From Heliocybe sulcata (lineage: Eukaryota; Basidiomycota; Agaricomycetes; Gloeophyllales; Gloeophyllaceae), in NCBI GenBank assembly GCA_004369045.1, contig ML213505.1:410591-474590 (forward strand): a stretch of 64,000 nucleotides of DNA, in the 5' to 3' direction. The translations under genes were made by a program, and so were the position numbers. Shown here in pieces: positions 11,592 through 24,403 of this stretch. The first letter of the stretch is position 1. Each line of letters starts with the position of its first letter. Under the pieces are notes generated by a model that saw nothing but the letters and a program-made list of their open reading frames with translations, was not told where the DNA came from and did no database searches.

Positions 11592-11981
11592 ATAATGAGG
11601 TGTGATTCGTCTCGCATGTTCTCCTAGCTTATACTACCACAAGAATGGACGCCTTATTGCGTCTTGTCTATATCGTCTACTCTCCTCTCGCTGGTGCGGT
11701 CATTGTTAGTCGAGACTCGGGTTTTATGCCGAACGTGAGGCGCCGCACGCCAATATGGAATCCCGTATGTCTTGTTTCCCAAGGCCGTATTGATGCTTTG
11801 GAGATATTTTCTGAATGCAATGCTAGAGAGGATAAAGTGCGGGGGAACGCGGGAAAGAACATGACGCGTGACGTCACTGCAATTAGTGGCGTGACGCGGC
11901 GCGACATCGCGTCCGCGCCTTGACTCGATTACTCGTCTCGCATAACAAACTACCGCTTATTTCTCTTGGATTTCTTGCATA
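11592..11981. promoter_or_regulatory. CMR1 upstream region with MCB and CRE-type sites
   Basis: No gene seen. It carries ACGCGT at 11864-11869 directly followed by the palindrome TGACGTCA at 11869-11876, then further ACGCG-type repeats near 11893-11912, about 70-120 bp before the CMR1 start codon. ACGCGT is the MluI cell-cycle box bound by MBF in fungi; TGACGTCA is a CRE/ATF site. Function is inferred from motif and gene class. Confidence 0.45.
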
Positions 11982-14510
11982 ATGCCTAAGACAGCCTAGT
12001 AGGCATTCAAAACCAACTCGCAGTGAACTCTGGTGCTGACTCTAGGGTGACCGATTTAGCGAACTCGAGCGTGAAGCGAATATCGCGAAAAACAAGGCGC
12101 TGCTGGAGGAGCTCGACTTGAAGGGGGCGGTGGCGGATCTGGGGCTGCCATCGTTTGTCTCTAAGGAGAAGAGCAAGGCGAAGCCTGTTGCGGCGGCGAA
12201 GAAGAGGAAGAGGGAGGAGGAGGAGGGGGCTGTGCCGCGCAGGCAGAGTACGAGGCTGAGGAGGGGCGCTGTGGTGGATCCGGATGAGACGCCGGAGGAG
12301 AGGAGGGTGAGGGAGGTGAGTGGTGAGATTCTGGTGGGTGGCGAGTGCGGGGCTGATTGGGAGTGTACTTAGAAGGAGGAAGAGGAGAGACGGAGGAAGG
12401 AGGAGGAGGAGAGGTTGGAGGCTGAGGAGCGCGCGAGGGAGGCTAGGAGGCCTCGGCATCAGGATTTGGATTTGGGAACGCTTTTGGATGGCGAGGAGCC
12501 TGAGGAGCTGGCTGCTTTGGAGGCGACGCTGCAGGAGGTGACGAAGACTTCGTATGTTAAGCGGGTTGCGGCGCAGGATGCGTTCTTGTTTGGTAAGGAC
12601 GAGGGAGAGGAGGAGGAGAGGGAGCTCGCGGATTTGAAGAAGAGGATGCAGAAGATGAAAGTTGTTGCGAGGGCGAAGGTTACCCAGGACAGGGTCTATA
12701 GTGCGACGTATCATCCGGAGGTTAGGAAGGATATTATTTTGTTTGGAGGTACGCTAGGGCCCGCAATTCACTTCCTTTCTGACCTCAAGATCAATACTTC
12801 CACCTACCCTGTGCGCCAATGCTGATGTTTCTCTTCTGCAGATAAACACGGCCAGCTGGGCATCTGGGACGCGCGTGCGGCGCGTGACGAGGATGAAGAA
12901 TCGGAGGGGGATAACGCCGGCGATGGGAGGTATTGGCGTATGCAGGTCCACTGGCCTGCCACGTCCAAGAGCTCAATATCAACCGTCAAACTGGACCCAT
13001 TGGACTCGAATAATGTGAGCGAGGTATTTATTTGAGTTGCCGCTGCCGGTCGAGTCCTTCACTACGGACCCGATGGCCGAGTGTCTGGGTTGTTGATCGA
13101 CGAGAAAGGATTCGTGGTCGTAGGGAGAAGCACCGTCGAGATGGAGATGATGCGCACGCCTCTGTACATGTCCATCTGATGCCCACACTTCTCCTTCACA
13201 GGTCTATACGAGCGCCTACGACTGCACGATCCGGCGGCTCGACCTCCCGACGGGCGTGTCGCAGGAAGTCCACGCGGCGGAGGGCGCGCTCATCTCGAGC
13301 ATCGACCTCCCGCCCACGGGGCATGAGATGTGGGTATCCGACGCGCTGGGCGGCGTGAGCCACCTCGATCTCAGGGAGGCGCCCTCGCGGGCGCGGTGGT
13401 ACGGCTTGTCGGACACGAAGATCGGCTGCGTCAGCGCGAACCCGGCGAACCCGCACTATCTGCTGACGGCATCGAACAGCAGGGCCCTGAGGTGCGTGCG
13501 CCGCTCCCCGCCGGGGACCCACAGTGATGCGAGAAGCTGATGGGGCACTTGGCTTGCTGACAGATTGTGGGACGCGCGGAAGCTGCAGCGGGCGGGCGGT
13601 GCGCTGCTCACGCCCCCGCCGTCCTCGCCGGTCTCGTCGCGCAGGGGGGCTGATGCTGCTTCCCCCGAGGAGCACGGTGCGGAGGAGGTGGAGACGTTCG
13701 TCAAGAGCAAGGCGGGGAAGGGGTGCTTACGTGCTGAGTGGGTCCACGGCAAGTCGGTGAGCTCCGCGTACTGGGACCCGAGGGGCCGGAGTATTGTCAG
13801 CACGTCGTACGATGACACTCTACGCAGTACGTTGTGGTTAATCTTCTCGGCCTTTGTGTATGGCTCATGCTATTGTCGGGGTTAGTCTGGGATATCAGGC
13901 CGTCGGTGCTTGATAAGAGTACGACGCTACCCTCGTTCCGGCCGTTTACGCAGATCCGACACAATTGTCAGACGGTGCGTGGTCGGCTCCTAGCGACGTC
14001 CTTGATCGAAGCACTATAATTAGGCGCTCAACTGATATTGAATTCATTTGTTTGGTCTAGGGCAAGTGGTTGACCATCCTGAAGGCACAATGGACGCCGA
14101 ATCCAGACGTCTACCCGCATTTTACTGTAAGCGCGTTGCCGCGAGCATGCTTTTCCACTCTCACGGTTTGTATTTCAAAAGATTGGAAATATGGATCACT
14201 CCTTGAATATCTACTCTTGCAAGGTACGTTCTTCGGACCTTGTCCTGCTCCCGTTCTCTCGTAATCCAAAATTAACGTTCCGTTATAGGGAGATCTAGTT
14301 GCTAAACTCTCCGATCGTCAGAAGTCAGTGCCACCGCCTTTCACGCTTCCCCTTTAAGCAGACTTACTAACCTTGGCACGCACCTGAATCTCTAGGATCT
14401 CGGCTGTGCAGGCGGTAACTTGCTCCCATCCCAGCATCGTCGAACGGGCCGCGAGCGGCAACGCGAGTGGCCGCTGTGTTCTCTGGGCCTTGCCAGAACG
14501 ATCATCTTAG
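11982..14510 (+). CDS. CMR1: WD40 DNA-damage-binding protein CMR1/WDR76
   Basis: Chromatin-associated WD40 protein of the CMR1/WDR76 family, linked to replication stress and damage response. The start is MPKTA, then a first intron with acceptor at ...GATTTAG, giving YELEREANIAKNKALLEEL, the family's usual N-terminus. A Lys/Glu/Arg-rich region follows, then the WD repeats: DRVYSATYHPEVRKDIILFGG, DKHGQLGIWDAR, YTSAYDCTIRRLDL, YLLTASNSRALRLWDARK, SAYWDPRGRSIVSTSYDDTLR and LWDIRPS. Several short 3' exons encode GKWLTILKAQWTPNPDVYPHF, GNMDHSLNIYS, a GDLVAKLSDRQK exon, and a tail ending WALPERSS. About ten exons and 600+ aa. The upstream region carries an MCB site. The order of repeats and the YELER start make the assignment firm. 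Confidence 0.88.
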
Positions 14511-14939
14511 CATCCTAGTAACGGAGCACCCTATTGTCTGTGATGTAATCGAGTCGCTGGAACGTTGAACGAGTGAGTTATAAGGAATGTTGATCGAGGT
14601 TTTGATGTTTGAACAAGTCTGGGTTTGGCGGATGTCGTGACTGACGGATTAGACTGAATTTGACGCGGCGGGAGCTGTCCGGGGCTTCAGATAGATCAGC
14701 GATGGACGTTCTCGAAGTTCATAAATGGGTCCTTATGCGAATAAACGGATCGTATATCAGTGTTCTGGTAGGGCCTCTGCATTGTCTGCAGTGTTTCGGT
14801 CCTTCCCTTTAGAGCCCTCGGTCGTTGTGCGTCTTCGCTCTTCAAGCTTCAAGACTGAGACACGATCGGGCACCTGGTACGACCGGTAAGACCGTATTCA
14901 CTTATAACGAAGTGTGGGTTTGACTTCGTATCGCGCTAG
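14511..14939. other. Intergenic, promoter of zinc-finger gene
   Basis: Contains the CMR1 3' end and the presumed promoter of the 14940 gene. I see no open frame or RNA gene. Confidence 0.5.
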
Positions 14940-16378
14940 ATGAATATGAACGCCGCTTTCGCCTCATCGCCCGATACCAATGGCTCCAGCCGGAGTTTCC
15001 GGTCGCCGATGGCGTATAGGTCTTCACCTGTAGGACATCAAACCTTCCAGGACTTGGTAGCTGCTCCCTACAACGTCGACTGCCAGTCTTCCTCGACCTA
15101 CACGGCAGAATTATTTGGCCAGCTCGGTCATGCTAATCACAGCACGCACTACGGACCTGTCTCGCAGCCCATATGTGGCGTCGGTACTGAGGTAAGTATG
15201 TTGTCAAGCAAGTGGCGGTCTACTGAGATTAATATCGGCAGGGTCAGGATGCTGCATATCGGGAGATGATTGAAGGCCCCACGCAATCTTCACTGTACCA
15301 AGGGGACGTCGCTACAACCTCAGCGACGGAGAATTGGTGGCCTCCCAGCGAATACGGATTCCAAGTCGCTACTGCGGGCAACGCTGTCGATAATCCGGCC
15401 CACGAGTGCAGCCACGGGCTTAGCACGGCCCTGGCGCATAGCTCTTATGCTCCGTCCTTGGCGCCGCATAACTTGGCCGACCACCGTATCCAGGGAAGGT
15501 CGCAATATGCGCCCCAGACAAGTACCTGTCAGCCAGGGTGCAGCCCGCGACACATTCATCCCGTTAGGACGCATACATCTCGCCTTTCGGGGGATGCATA
15601 TATCCAAGAATATCCGAGGCACCAGTCCCAGACCACAGTACAGGGAGCTTCGTTCCACACAGAGTTCCAAGCGTCTGCACCCGCCACGCAGTCCATCTCC
15701 ATCAGAAAATCGTCCCTCCTGCCTCGACGTTCGTCGACATTACCAAACTATATGGATCCGCCCTCGCCCCCTGTGTCAGACTACTCTGACTCCAGCGTCT
15801 CGTCCAGCGGGGCCCATAGTTCGGGCGGTTGGGTCAGAATGTCATCTACACCCGGCAGTCCTGGTATGCGCGCTCCTTGGGACCGCTCAGTGCATTCTCA
15901 GCGCACGTCGCCGGCGGCGCGGACAGAGAGCCGTAAATCTATTCGTCCGAGCAAGCAGCAGGAAATGGCGAAGCTCTACCCATGTGCATATGTCAACCCC
16001 TTTACGAACCAGATGGACTGCCCGGAAACCTTCACTCGGGCATCCGATGCTCGCCGCCACATCGCTACCTCTCACGCTCAGGTTGAGGAGAGCTGGGTCA
16101 ACGCTGGTCTGCTCAGCCCTTCGAGAGCGCTCGCATTGCAGCGCTCCACAAGGGTGACTTGCGAGCGCTGTGGGAAGACGTTCTCGCGTCTCGATGCTCT
16201 CTTTAGGCATAAAGAAGGAATCGGCAAAAACGGTAAGTATTGTAATCCCGAAAGGGCAGGCGTTCATTGGCACCATACGGTGATGTGAACGCTCTCGCGT
16301 TCTTGCGATATTCTGCTGGCAGGATCATGTCGCATTCCATACCTACCGCATTCGAACGGAACCATAGTCCAATCATGA
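14940..16378 (+). CDS. C2H2 zinc-finger protein, putative transcription factor
   Basis: Ser/Thr/Pro/Gln-rich protein with two C-terminal C2H2-type fingers. The first is atypical, starting LYPCAYVNPFTNQMDCPETF with long spacing and ending RRHIATSHAQ; the second is CERCGKTFSRLDALFRHKE. The intron at ~15192-15241 joins GTE to GQDAAYREMIEG. A strong GTAAGT donor at ~16233 and an acceptor ending at 16322 give the tail GSCRIPYLPHSNGTIVQS, stop 16376-16378. If that intron is retained, the frame ends at 16288. Finger arrangement (degenerate finger plus normal finger at the extreme C-terminus after a long disordered arm) is common in Agaricomycete regulators. Nuclear function inferred. Confidence 0.8.
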
Positions 16379-16502
16379 TAGAAATAGGTTGTATGGGTAT
16401 TATTGTAACTTAGGCCTCTCTGAAGCCCTGATGAAGGCAATTCAAATCACTATGACTACCAATCATGATATACATCGCAAGAAGACTGTTAAACGTTCTC
16501 AT

Positions 16503-18061
16503 CTAGATATACATATCATCCCAATCATCGGCGTTTGATATCCTCCGCTTCTTCTGGGGAGAAGCCATCGCAGAAAACTCCTCAGGACGACCATTCACGG
16601 GTCCGACAGAAGGTTCTGGGACGGATACTGCGACTTGCGGCGGTGAGGCTGGGCCTCGCGATTCCATCTCCATCTCTCGGACAATATCCCACATATCTTC
16701 GTCATTCACGGCATTGCTTCCCTCCATGCTATTGCTCTTCTCCACTTGCAGCTCACCGGGTTGCGATAGCGGCGGGCCAGGAAGATCTGGATTTGCACTA
16801 GTAAAGTCGTCCATCATCATTTGGTCCCACATAGCTTCCTCGTCCAAGTCCATAGCATCCTTATCCTTGGAGACGGGTCTTGGGGCTTCCTTTCCGTTGG
16901 CAGCTCTGGCCAGGGTTTCTCTCGACGCAGAAACCTGATCCGCTTCCATCTCTTCCTGTTCGCGGATCATAGCATCGATATCGAAATCATCGACATCGGT
17001 GGCTGGGCCGACAGATGGGGATGACGGCGGTCGACTCGCCTTCGTCGGCGGAGGGTGACTCGCGGCAACATCTCCGCGAACATCATCGATTGATGCTGCA
17101 CGCGTCTGACCCCTTGTTTGCTCGCCATCATCAGCGTCATCGTCCTCGCTGTCAGAAGCCAAATCGATCGGGTCGTCCGGTTTCATGCCATTGATGAGAT
17201 CCTTTGCTTCATCACGCCAAACGCTCAAAGCGACCTATGAGTGCAGACTTGTTGAGAAGACATGATAAGCCTTACGCAGGATACACAACTCACATGCATT
17301 CGTTTGGTGTGGCAGAGTTTCTCGACCCTGTTAACAGTATCTCGAAACTGCATTTTGGGGTACAGTTTGTGCGTCCAGAATTGATACAGTTGGATTACTC
17401 TGTTGAGATCTGCAGTCTGCTCAAAATAAGGATTATTGGGAATATAATATCGCTGTTGCATTCTCACCTCTTGGCCCTTACCACGCGGTTTGAATTTCTT
17501 CGCCTCAGCTATAAGTGCCGGGAATCCGTCAGGACCCAGCAGTCTAGCTTCGTCCAACTTGGGCAAGACTTTCCGTTCCTTAGGGCCATCTTTAGAGGAT
17601 TTATTGTTTCCCTGGCCTGCAGTATTTGTAACGTTGTCTTGATCTCTCGACGGTGAACTGCTAGGCAGGATCGCATGTAGGTTTGATTGGCTAGACCCAG
17701 CATGGCGTTGTTCTGCCTCTCTTTGCAGGGCGTCCATGTCGAGGGACGGTGCCAAGCCTTGAAATGCGTCTGCATCGTCGTCTAGGTTGTCGAACATCGC
17801 ATCGATGTCTGGTCGAACTGACGGTCGGGCTTGTGCGGTGCCTTTGCTGATCTTCGGCTCATCCCCTTCTGAATCGGAGTCTAGGAAAAGAGGTCGTCTC
17901 GAGGGCCTCGGAGGGTCTCCATCGTCACCACCAGAGCTCCGTCGACTGGCTCGCACTGGTGTGGTTGGTTCGACTGGTGTATCCCAGATATCCTCCAGCG
18001 CGACCGCGGACATGGTGGCTGAAGTGGACGCGTTATTTACAGTTATTGACGTGTTTCTCAT
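16503..18061 (-). CDS. CSM3: Replication fork protection subunit Csm3/Swi3 (TIPIN)
   Basis: Partner of Tof1/Swi1 in the fork protection complex; stabilises stalled forks and supports checkpoint signalling and cohesion. The Swi3 domain is clear: LPKLDEARLLGPDGFPALI, KKFKPRGKGQE, LNRVIQLYQFWTHKLYPK, FRDTVNRVEKLCHTKRMH, continuing over the single intron (17235-17293) into VALSVWRDEAKD. Acidic, disordered regions lie on both sides. The C-terminus KKRRISNADDWDDMYI is basic then acidic. Length is 499 aa from 18061, or 483 aa from the in-frame ATG at 18013 (MSAVALEDIWDTP), which I find equally likely as the start. An ACGCGT box lies at 18076-18081 just upstream. Confidence 0.9.
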
Positions 18062-18075
18062 CTCTAATAAGCAAT

Positions 18076-18081
18076 ACGCGT
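18076..18081. promoter_or_regulatory. MCB (ACGCGT) upstream of Csm3/Swi3
   Basis: Perfect MluI cell-cycle box 15 bp from the first possible start codon of the Csm3 gene. The hexamer is expected by chance roughly every 4 kb, so a single site is weak evidence. It gains weight because RPA2 and CMR1 in this window also have one. Confidence 0.35.
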
Positions 18082-18339
18082 GAACGCCACCCGCAGTAAA
18101 ACCCTGTCAGGATTACATCTTCTTCGCGCCGCAGCATGTCCCGATGCTACAAGGCTGCGAAAGGACCTCCGCATGGGCGCGAAGGGCACAAGGTACATCC
18201 TAATGTTTCTAGATCCTTTCTTCACTGATGCCTCGTCGCCACGGCAGTCTAGGTACGACTTACCAGAGCATGCACCTTAGCAGCCAAGCATACTATGGCA
18301 CGGTCATACTATTGATAGCATATGGAAGGCCGTAGCATT

Positions 18340-18960
18340 TTCCATCATCAAAGCCTCCAGTTGCCTTGACACAAAATCGGCCGATGGGCCTCGTTTCATC
18401 GTGAATGATACCACTATACCAATCCGAAGGTCCAACGCGTGTACCGCGAGAGGAAGATGTCTGTCATTGAGTCTGCGAGTGCTCGGAGCACTGTAGGATC
18501 ATGGCGGCTTTCATGACTTCCTACTCTCCGCTCTCCCTATACGACTCTGCGATAGGGAGGCTACCATATTTGTTCACTGTGGTTCCTACAGATCGTCTTC
18601 ACGCATCCAGACTTCGCGTCGACGAATGTCATTGTCAAGGGCAACAAATATGTCGTAGCTTTGATTGGGCGGTCTGTTGGATGTTATTTGAAGCATGTAT
18701 ACCAAAGGGTGCCGATGTACGGCTGTGGCCTCTCGGGTAAGCAACGTCTTTGGGAGTTGATGGTGTATTACTTACAGAGAAACAAGCGCAGAAACGCGAT
18801 GGTGGCCTCGCCATGAACAGCCTATGTGGTCTGACGATGCAGACTATGGGCAGTCCTGCGCAGTCTGGCCTAAGGGTTGGCATCGAAAAGCGGGCTCATA
18901 CCATAGGAGTATGGACTGGACTCTACTACTATTTATCTCTCAGATCGATCGTGTGGATCT
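18340..18960 (+). pseudogene. Decayed aminoglycoside-phosphotransferase-like kinase
   Basis: Two pieces of the APH/fungal choline-kinase-like fold are readable in different frames. GFHDFLLSALP (18506 on) matches the usual FxDFLLS block. FTHPDFASTNVIVKGNK (from ~18598) matches the catalytic loop HGDxxxxN, with D and N kept but G replaced by P. The second metal-binding motif, normally IVDWE, reads ALIGRS, so the Mg-binding Asp is lost. A canonical donor/acceptor pair follows (GTAAGC ... TTACAG near 18738-18779). No complete frame can be read. It lies in the gap between Csm3 and the 18929 gene. Probable relic of the large APH family that is common in Agaricomycetes. Confidence 0.5.
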
Positions 18961-19498
18961 GACTAGGCATGCTGATTGGTATGTAACCCGCGCCAAACCG
19001 TTTCTTCGTTCCTTCATCTCCTGCTTTGTTCATCTTAGCCTCTACTTCACCGCCAGCCACGACATCTGGGATAGTGCTCCAGTTACCGCCCCTGACCTTC
19101 AGTGAGTGCATTGCCTGCCAGGCCCAATGGTGACACCTCCAAGAACCGTCTTCTTGGACAAGGGGGACGCCCTCAAGCATCTGAGATATATCCGCAGCGC
19201 AGTCCGGAAGTGTGGTAGACGATGGAAGCTTGGCTATTAGGACCCTGGCAACGATATTCTCCACCCGAATGGTGTTAACCGGCTCATGTTCGTAACGCCA
19301 CAGCGGCTTCCCATCGCTTCCGATCACTGCACCAGGGGAGAACGAGTTGGTGACGTGGAACCGGTGAGCCTCCCTTGTATCCGGACCTGCCGTCTCATTC
19401 TTTGGTGCGAGGAGTAAGGCTATATGGTAGCCCGGAGGCCCAGCGCCGCGATACTGGAGTACAATATAGAGCCGATGTTTTCCTCGATCGGCTAGCAT
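18929..19498 (-). CDS. Small conserved fungal protein (DUF6914-like)
   Basis: Single-exon frame of 189 aa. It begins MLADRGKHRLYIVLQYRG and has PGYHIALLLAPKNE, a short HRFHVTNSFSPG stretch, WRYEHEPVN, and a later GSWRCHHWAWQAMHSL motif. This order (Y.H.ALL..PK then RFHV.N then W.YE) is what I remember from Agaricomycete proteins grouped as DUF6914; the name is from memory and not checked. No signal peptide, TM or catalytic motif that I can name. No intron is needed, unlike its neighbours. Confidence 0.65.
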   Translation of the reverse strand: MLADRGKHRLYIVLQYRGAGPPGYHIALLLAPKNETAGPDTREAHRFHVTNSFSPGAVIGSDGKPLWRYEHEPVNTIRVENIVARVLIAKLPSSTTLPDCAADISQMLEGVPLVQEDGSWRCHHWAWQAMHSLKVRGGNWSTIPDVVAGGEVEAKMNKAGDEGTKKRFGAGYIPISMPSQIHTIDLRDK

Positions 19499-20059
19499 TG
19501 CTGGAGTACTTGCGACTCGCGAACTTCAAACTCTTCTTATTACAGTCGATATAAGGAATCTATCTTCTAGTACTCACCAAATGAATGAGACTGTCACTCG
19601 TCAGAAAGGAGAACCGACGATGATCGATACTAAGAAGGCAATCTGTGTGCTACTTCACTCAGCCACTGCAACACGGAGGAAGAAGAGAAGCACTGTATCA
19701 CCATAACTTTACTGAGCGCGGATAAGGGCGTCGTTCCTATGAGAATTATGGGCTAAGAGCGGATGAACTGGATGCATTTCAAGTTCTAAGGCAGAAACGG
19801 AGGAGGAGTAATGATCGACAGAGGCGGCCACGCAAGTCGATATGACCTAGAAGTATTCCTACAATCTCACAAAGCAAAGGGGGCTGTCCAGAGTCCAGAC
19901 AGTAATAGATCGCTAGGGTCAGCGATGCGCCCAAGCAGCCAATCACCGCACGGCAAGCACCGAACCGTACGCGTTTCCGCATTCAGCCGCTCGAGTTTCA
20001 ACAACCTTCAGCACGATTCTTTTTTACAAAGAGCACAAGGACTCCGAATTCCTACAAAT
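19499..20059. other. Divergent intergenic region
   Basis: Promoter space between the 189-aa gene and NTM1. The NTM1 frame is open upstream to an ATG at 19811, but those residues do not resemble the family, so I treat them as leader. Nothing else seen. Confidence 0.45.
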
Positions 20060-21219
20060 ATGTTTGAACAAGGAGAACCAGATGTCGTCGCTGGCATCAA
20101 TTACTGGAGCAGTCAGTCCGCGGATTATGATGGGGTTTTAGGTGAGGCCGGTGCAGGGATTGCCCACAGCTCAAAACAAACTTCACTGCGCTGATATATA
20201 TCACATTTTGCAGGTGGTTTTGGCACTGGGGTACATTATCCTTGTACCCTGATATTACTGAGCGTTACTGATGCTTCACGAAGAGCCTGCCAAGGATAGA
20301 CGCTCTGGGATCTCGCCAGTTCACTCTTTATTTACTGCCGGAAATCAGCACTGTTCCGTCTGCTGTCCAACCACTGTGTAAGCCTGCAATCGATCGGCGT
20401 ACACGGGCGTTAGATGTCGGTGCGGGCGTGGGTCGAGTGACATCTGATGTTTTACTTCACCTATTTTCGGATGTTGTCCTTGCTGAGCCGGTCGAGAGCT
20501 TCATCCTCGAAGCGGTGGCGCGAGGACGCCGCTCTGAAAATGACACCCTCGAATCGGCAGAAGACGCAGATCCCTTCACACCCTGGAGAGGCATCAAGGA
20601 GAAGACGAAGAGCGTTACTTTCATTCAAGCCACGCTCCAGTCGTTGGACCCTTCTCACCCTCGAAGATCAGGCAAATACCTTGGGCGGGTAGGCTACCAA
20701 AATACATCCAATGATGACTCCGAGAACCAGCCGGCGGCCATCCCTGAAGATATGGACTCGGGTTTCGACGTGATTTGGTGCCAGTGGTGCTTGGGTCACC
20801 TGTCCGACCCAGATCTGGTATCCTTCTTGAGGCGCTGCCAACCCGCCCTTCGGAACCCGACGAACGGCTTTATTATTGTGAAGGAGAACACGTGTTCCGA
20901 CACTCCAGACGGCGGACCACGGAGCCACTTCGACGAAGAAGACTCCAGTATAACAAGGTTAGTACGATTTTGGCTCCGCTGTCGTGGAAAGATGGGAGAT
21001 TGACACTAATAATGTGAACGCATTCAATCTCGCGCTCTATGATCCAGATCGGATATGGCCTTCAAGCAGGTGTTCCGAGACGCTGGGCTCAGGGTCGTGC
21101 ATGAACAAGTACAGGAGGGCTTCCCAGCCGGCCTCTATGTAGTGAAAATGTCAGTTGCGCGGCAGACCACGAAGATTTCCCCTTTCCTAACTCTGTTACT
21201 CAGGTATGCTCTGCAATAA
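20060..21219 (+). CDS. Alpha-N-terminal protein methyltransferase (NTM1/Tae1)
   Basis: SAM-dependent enzyme that methylates the alpha-amino group of proteins starting X-Pro-Lys/Arg (ribosomal and chromatin proteins). About 296 aa in five exons. Family signatures: YWSSQSADYDGVLGGFGTG, LPRIDALGSRQFTLYLLPEI, motif I as LDVGAGVGRVT, VVLAEPVESFI, FDVIWCQWCLGHLSD, FIIVKENTC and the final FRDAGLRVVHEQVQEGFP followed by LYVVKMYALQ. The intron inside GGFG is supported on both sides by the family motif. An insertion of ~45 residues sits between motifs II and IV. Start at 20060 fits the family length; an in-frame ATG at 19811 would add 83 odd residues. Confidence 0.9.
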
Positions 21220-21501
21220 TGACGGTAGCGGCCCGTTCGAGGGTATGGTCCACCGACGGGGAGTATCTTGTTCGATGGTATGGGACATAGCATAAACGCA
21301 TATCGGCAATTCAAAGTTGGGTACATGCCAAAAGTATTGCTACAAGGGGTCGAAAATACGAAGCTTAGCATAAGCTTTCACTACAAGACAACAGTCGGGA
21401 CAGGCAGACAGATCAGTTGTACCATAGGAACAAATCAGGATAAGCAAGAAGAATGCGAAAGAATAGCGATCACCGGTTAGCATCTAGTTGAGCAGGGAGA
21501 G

Positions 21502-22706
<1,205 letters not shown>

Positions 22707-23138
22707 AGGGCCGGCAGGAGAAGGGTGTCTGTTTATCCTGTTTTTTGCACTTATAGTGCGATCTTTTCAAATGTTTTATCTGTCGGACTACTGCGAAATC
22801 ACCGAGTCAGTTCATCGCGGAATTAGACGGGTCTAGACGGCCGCTTGTCTCACCTCCGTCCCTCCGAGGTCGTCAACGTCGGCAGTCAGCTCGAGCAGCT
22901 CAGAACGACGTCGACGGAGACGAAGAGAGAACTACCAAAGGGCAGGAGGAGCCCAATGGATCACTTGACGGTCGGCCATCCAGTTGACGTCTTCCGGGCT
23001 TGCGCGCCGAGCTTAGGTGGGGCTCCGGCGTCAGTAGAGGCTGTGCAAAAGGCGTGCCTTAGAATAGTTAGGAGACGGCCGCAATCCTCCGCCACATTAA
23101 TGTTGCTCAAGATGTCTACGATACTTCTAATACAATGT
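22707..23138. other. Adenylate kinase promoter / COQ11 3' region
   Basis: Both neighbours are on the minus strand. The plus-strand open frame here (22845-23195) lacks an ATG start and runs antisense into COQ11, so I do not call it a gene. Confidence 0.4.
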
Positions 23139-24403
23139 TTATGTATGCTGCTCGAGAGGCGCAGGCTCTTGGCCTTTCTGCGACCATCCAATTAGCTGTC
23201 GCATCTTTTCGACACCGTATGGACCCCGGATATCGATACGGGCATTATCAGCAGCAATGACAGTAGCTTCAGCTACATGCTCGACGTGGATCGGAGGTAT
23301 GGTCATCGCGTTGGCAATGGAATCAAGGGAGGAAGGTGCGACACCCGATGGGGCAGGTGTGGGTTGAGGGAGGAGGGGCGCGACTGCACGGAGGATCATG
23401 GAGGGCGTCGGAAGTGTCGGTGGGACCTTGGCGTGGATGGTGGCGGATAAATCTAGGAGAGCAGCGAGAGGGGAGATCAATGGGCGCAGATGAGCGTGGT
23501 ATACGAGACCTATAAATGCGAGTAAGAGACATAAATACAATGCCGCGGAGGAACCTACTTGGTCGGATATAGACCGCTCTGACATCAGGTCTGGTGGCGA
23601 TCATCCGCTCAATACCTAGCTCGGCTTCACGCTTCGTCTCGATGTATCTAGACGGAACCCATGGACGCAGAACGTCCTCCGCGGACAGGTACACGAAAGC
23701 GCGTGGAACTTCCAGCTTTATCTCCGATTTTGATGACAAGAAAGCGTCGCAGACCTGGAACGCTACGCAAAGATTAGCTATGGTCTAACTTATCAACAGG
23801 AGCACGCAAGACATACCGGCATCACGGTTCAACGTCTCGTAACTGCCAGGCCTATGCTGCCCGCTCTCCAACGGATTCCGCCCACCAAGGCTCTTAATGA
23901 AACTACTAGCCAGGCCCAAAACGTCTCCCTCCCTCACAGCAGTCTTGTACGACCCGTCCTCCAGCAACGTTCCCAGAGTATGCACGACCGCTGTCACGCC
24001 TGGCAGGATGTGCGCATACGTATCTGGCTTTAGTGCATTACCCTTCTGCCAGTACCTAGATGAATGAAGGGCAGAGGGCACGTCAGCAGGGAGACAAGCG
24101 AGAATGAACACAGCGTGGAATCTGCACTTTGGATGCCCAAGCCGGAGTGTGACCCTTAGGAGTCCTATATGGTCTTCCAGACGAGCTATAAGGTGCAAAT
24201 AGTCAGTCATACTTAGAAATGAACGACGTTCATTACATGCCTTATGCTTGTCACTTGCATACCGCGGGCCAACGCTGCCTTGCAGACCGCGGAACCTTAA
24301 GATCGTCCATATTCAGATACCAAACGGCACGCCGTATCACATAGACCATACCTATGAAACCATTGCCCCCGACGACAAGGATCTTCTGAGCGCCTTGCTG
24401 CAT
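23139..24403 (-). CDS. COQ11: Atypical NAD(P)-binding epimerase-like protein Coq11
   Basis: Extended-SDR-like mitochondrial protein associated with the coenzyme Q synthesis complex (yeast YLR290C). It starts MQQGAQKILVVGGNGFIG, the N-terminal Rossmann GGNGFIG. Further blocks: SAVCKAALARGMQVTSI, HTPAWASKV, WQKGNALKPDTYA, VVHTLGTLLEDGSYK, AFVYLSAEDVLRP, RYIETKREAE and the conserved C-terminal IRGPYGVEKMRQLIGW. About 330 aa, six exons. Exon 2 can only be joined to SSSGRPYRTPKG in frame through a GC-AG intron (AG|GCATGT). The next junction (…AAAGT|GCAGAT) also seems to need a GC donor and is less sure. Frame is open upstream of 24403, so the start could lie further 5'. Confidence 0.85.

Noticed and set aside
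22845-23261. Plus-strand frames antisense to the COQ11 3' end, one ending MDPGYRYGHYQQQ
   Set aside because: No ATG, needs weak splice sites, and overlaps the conserved C-terminus of COQ11 on the opposite strand; best explained as a shadow.
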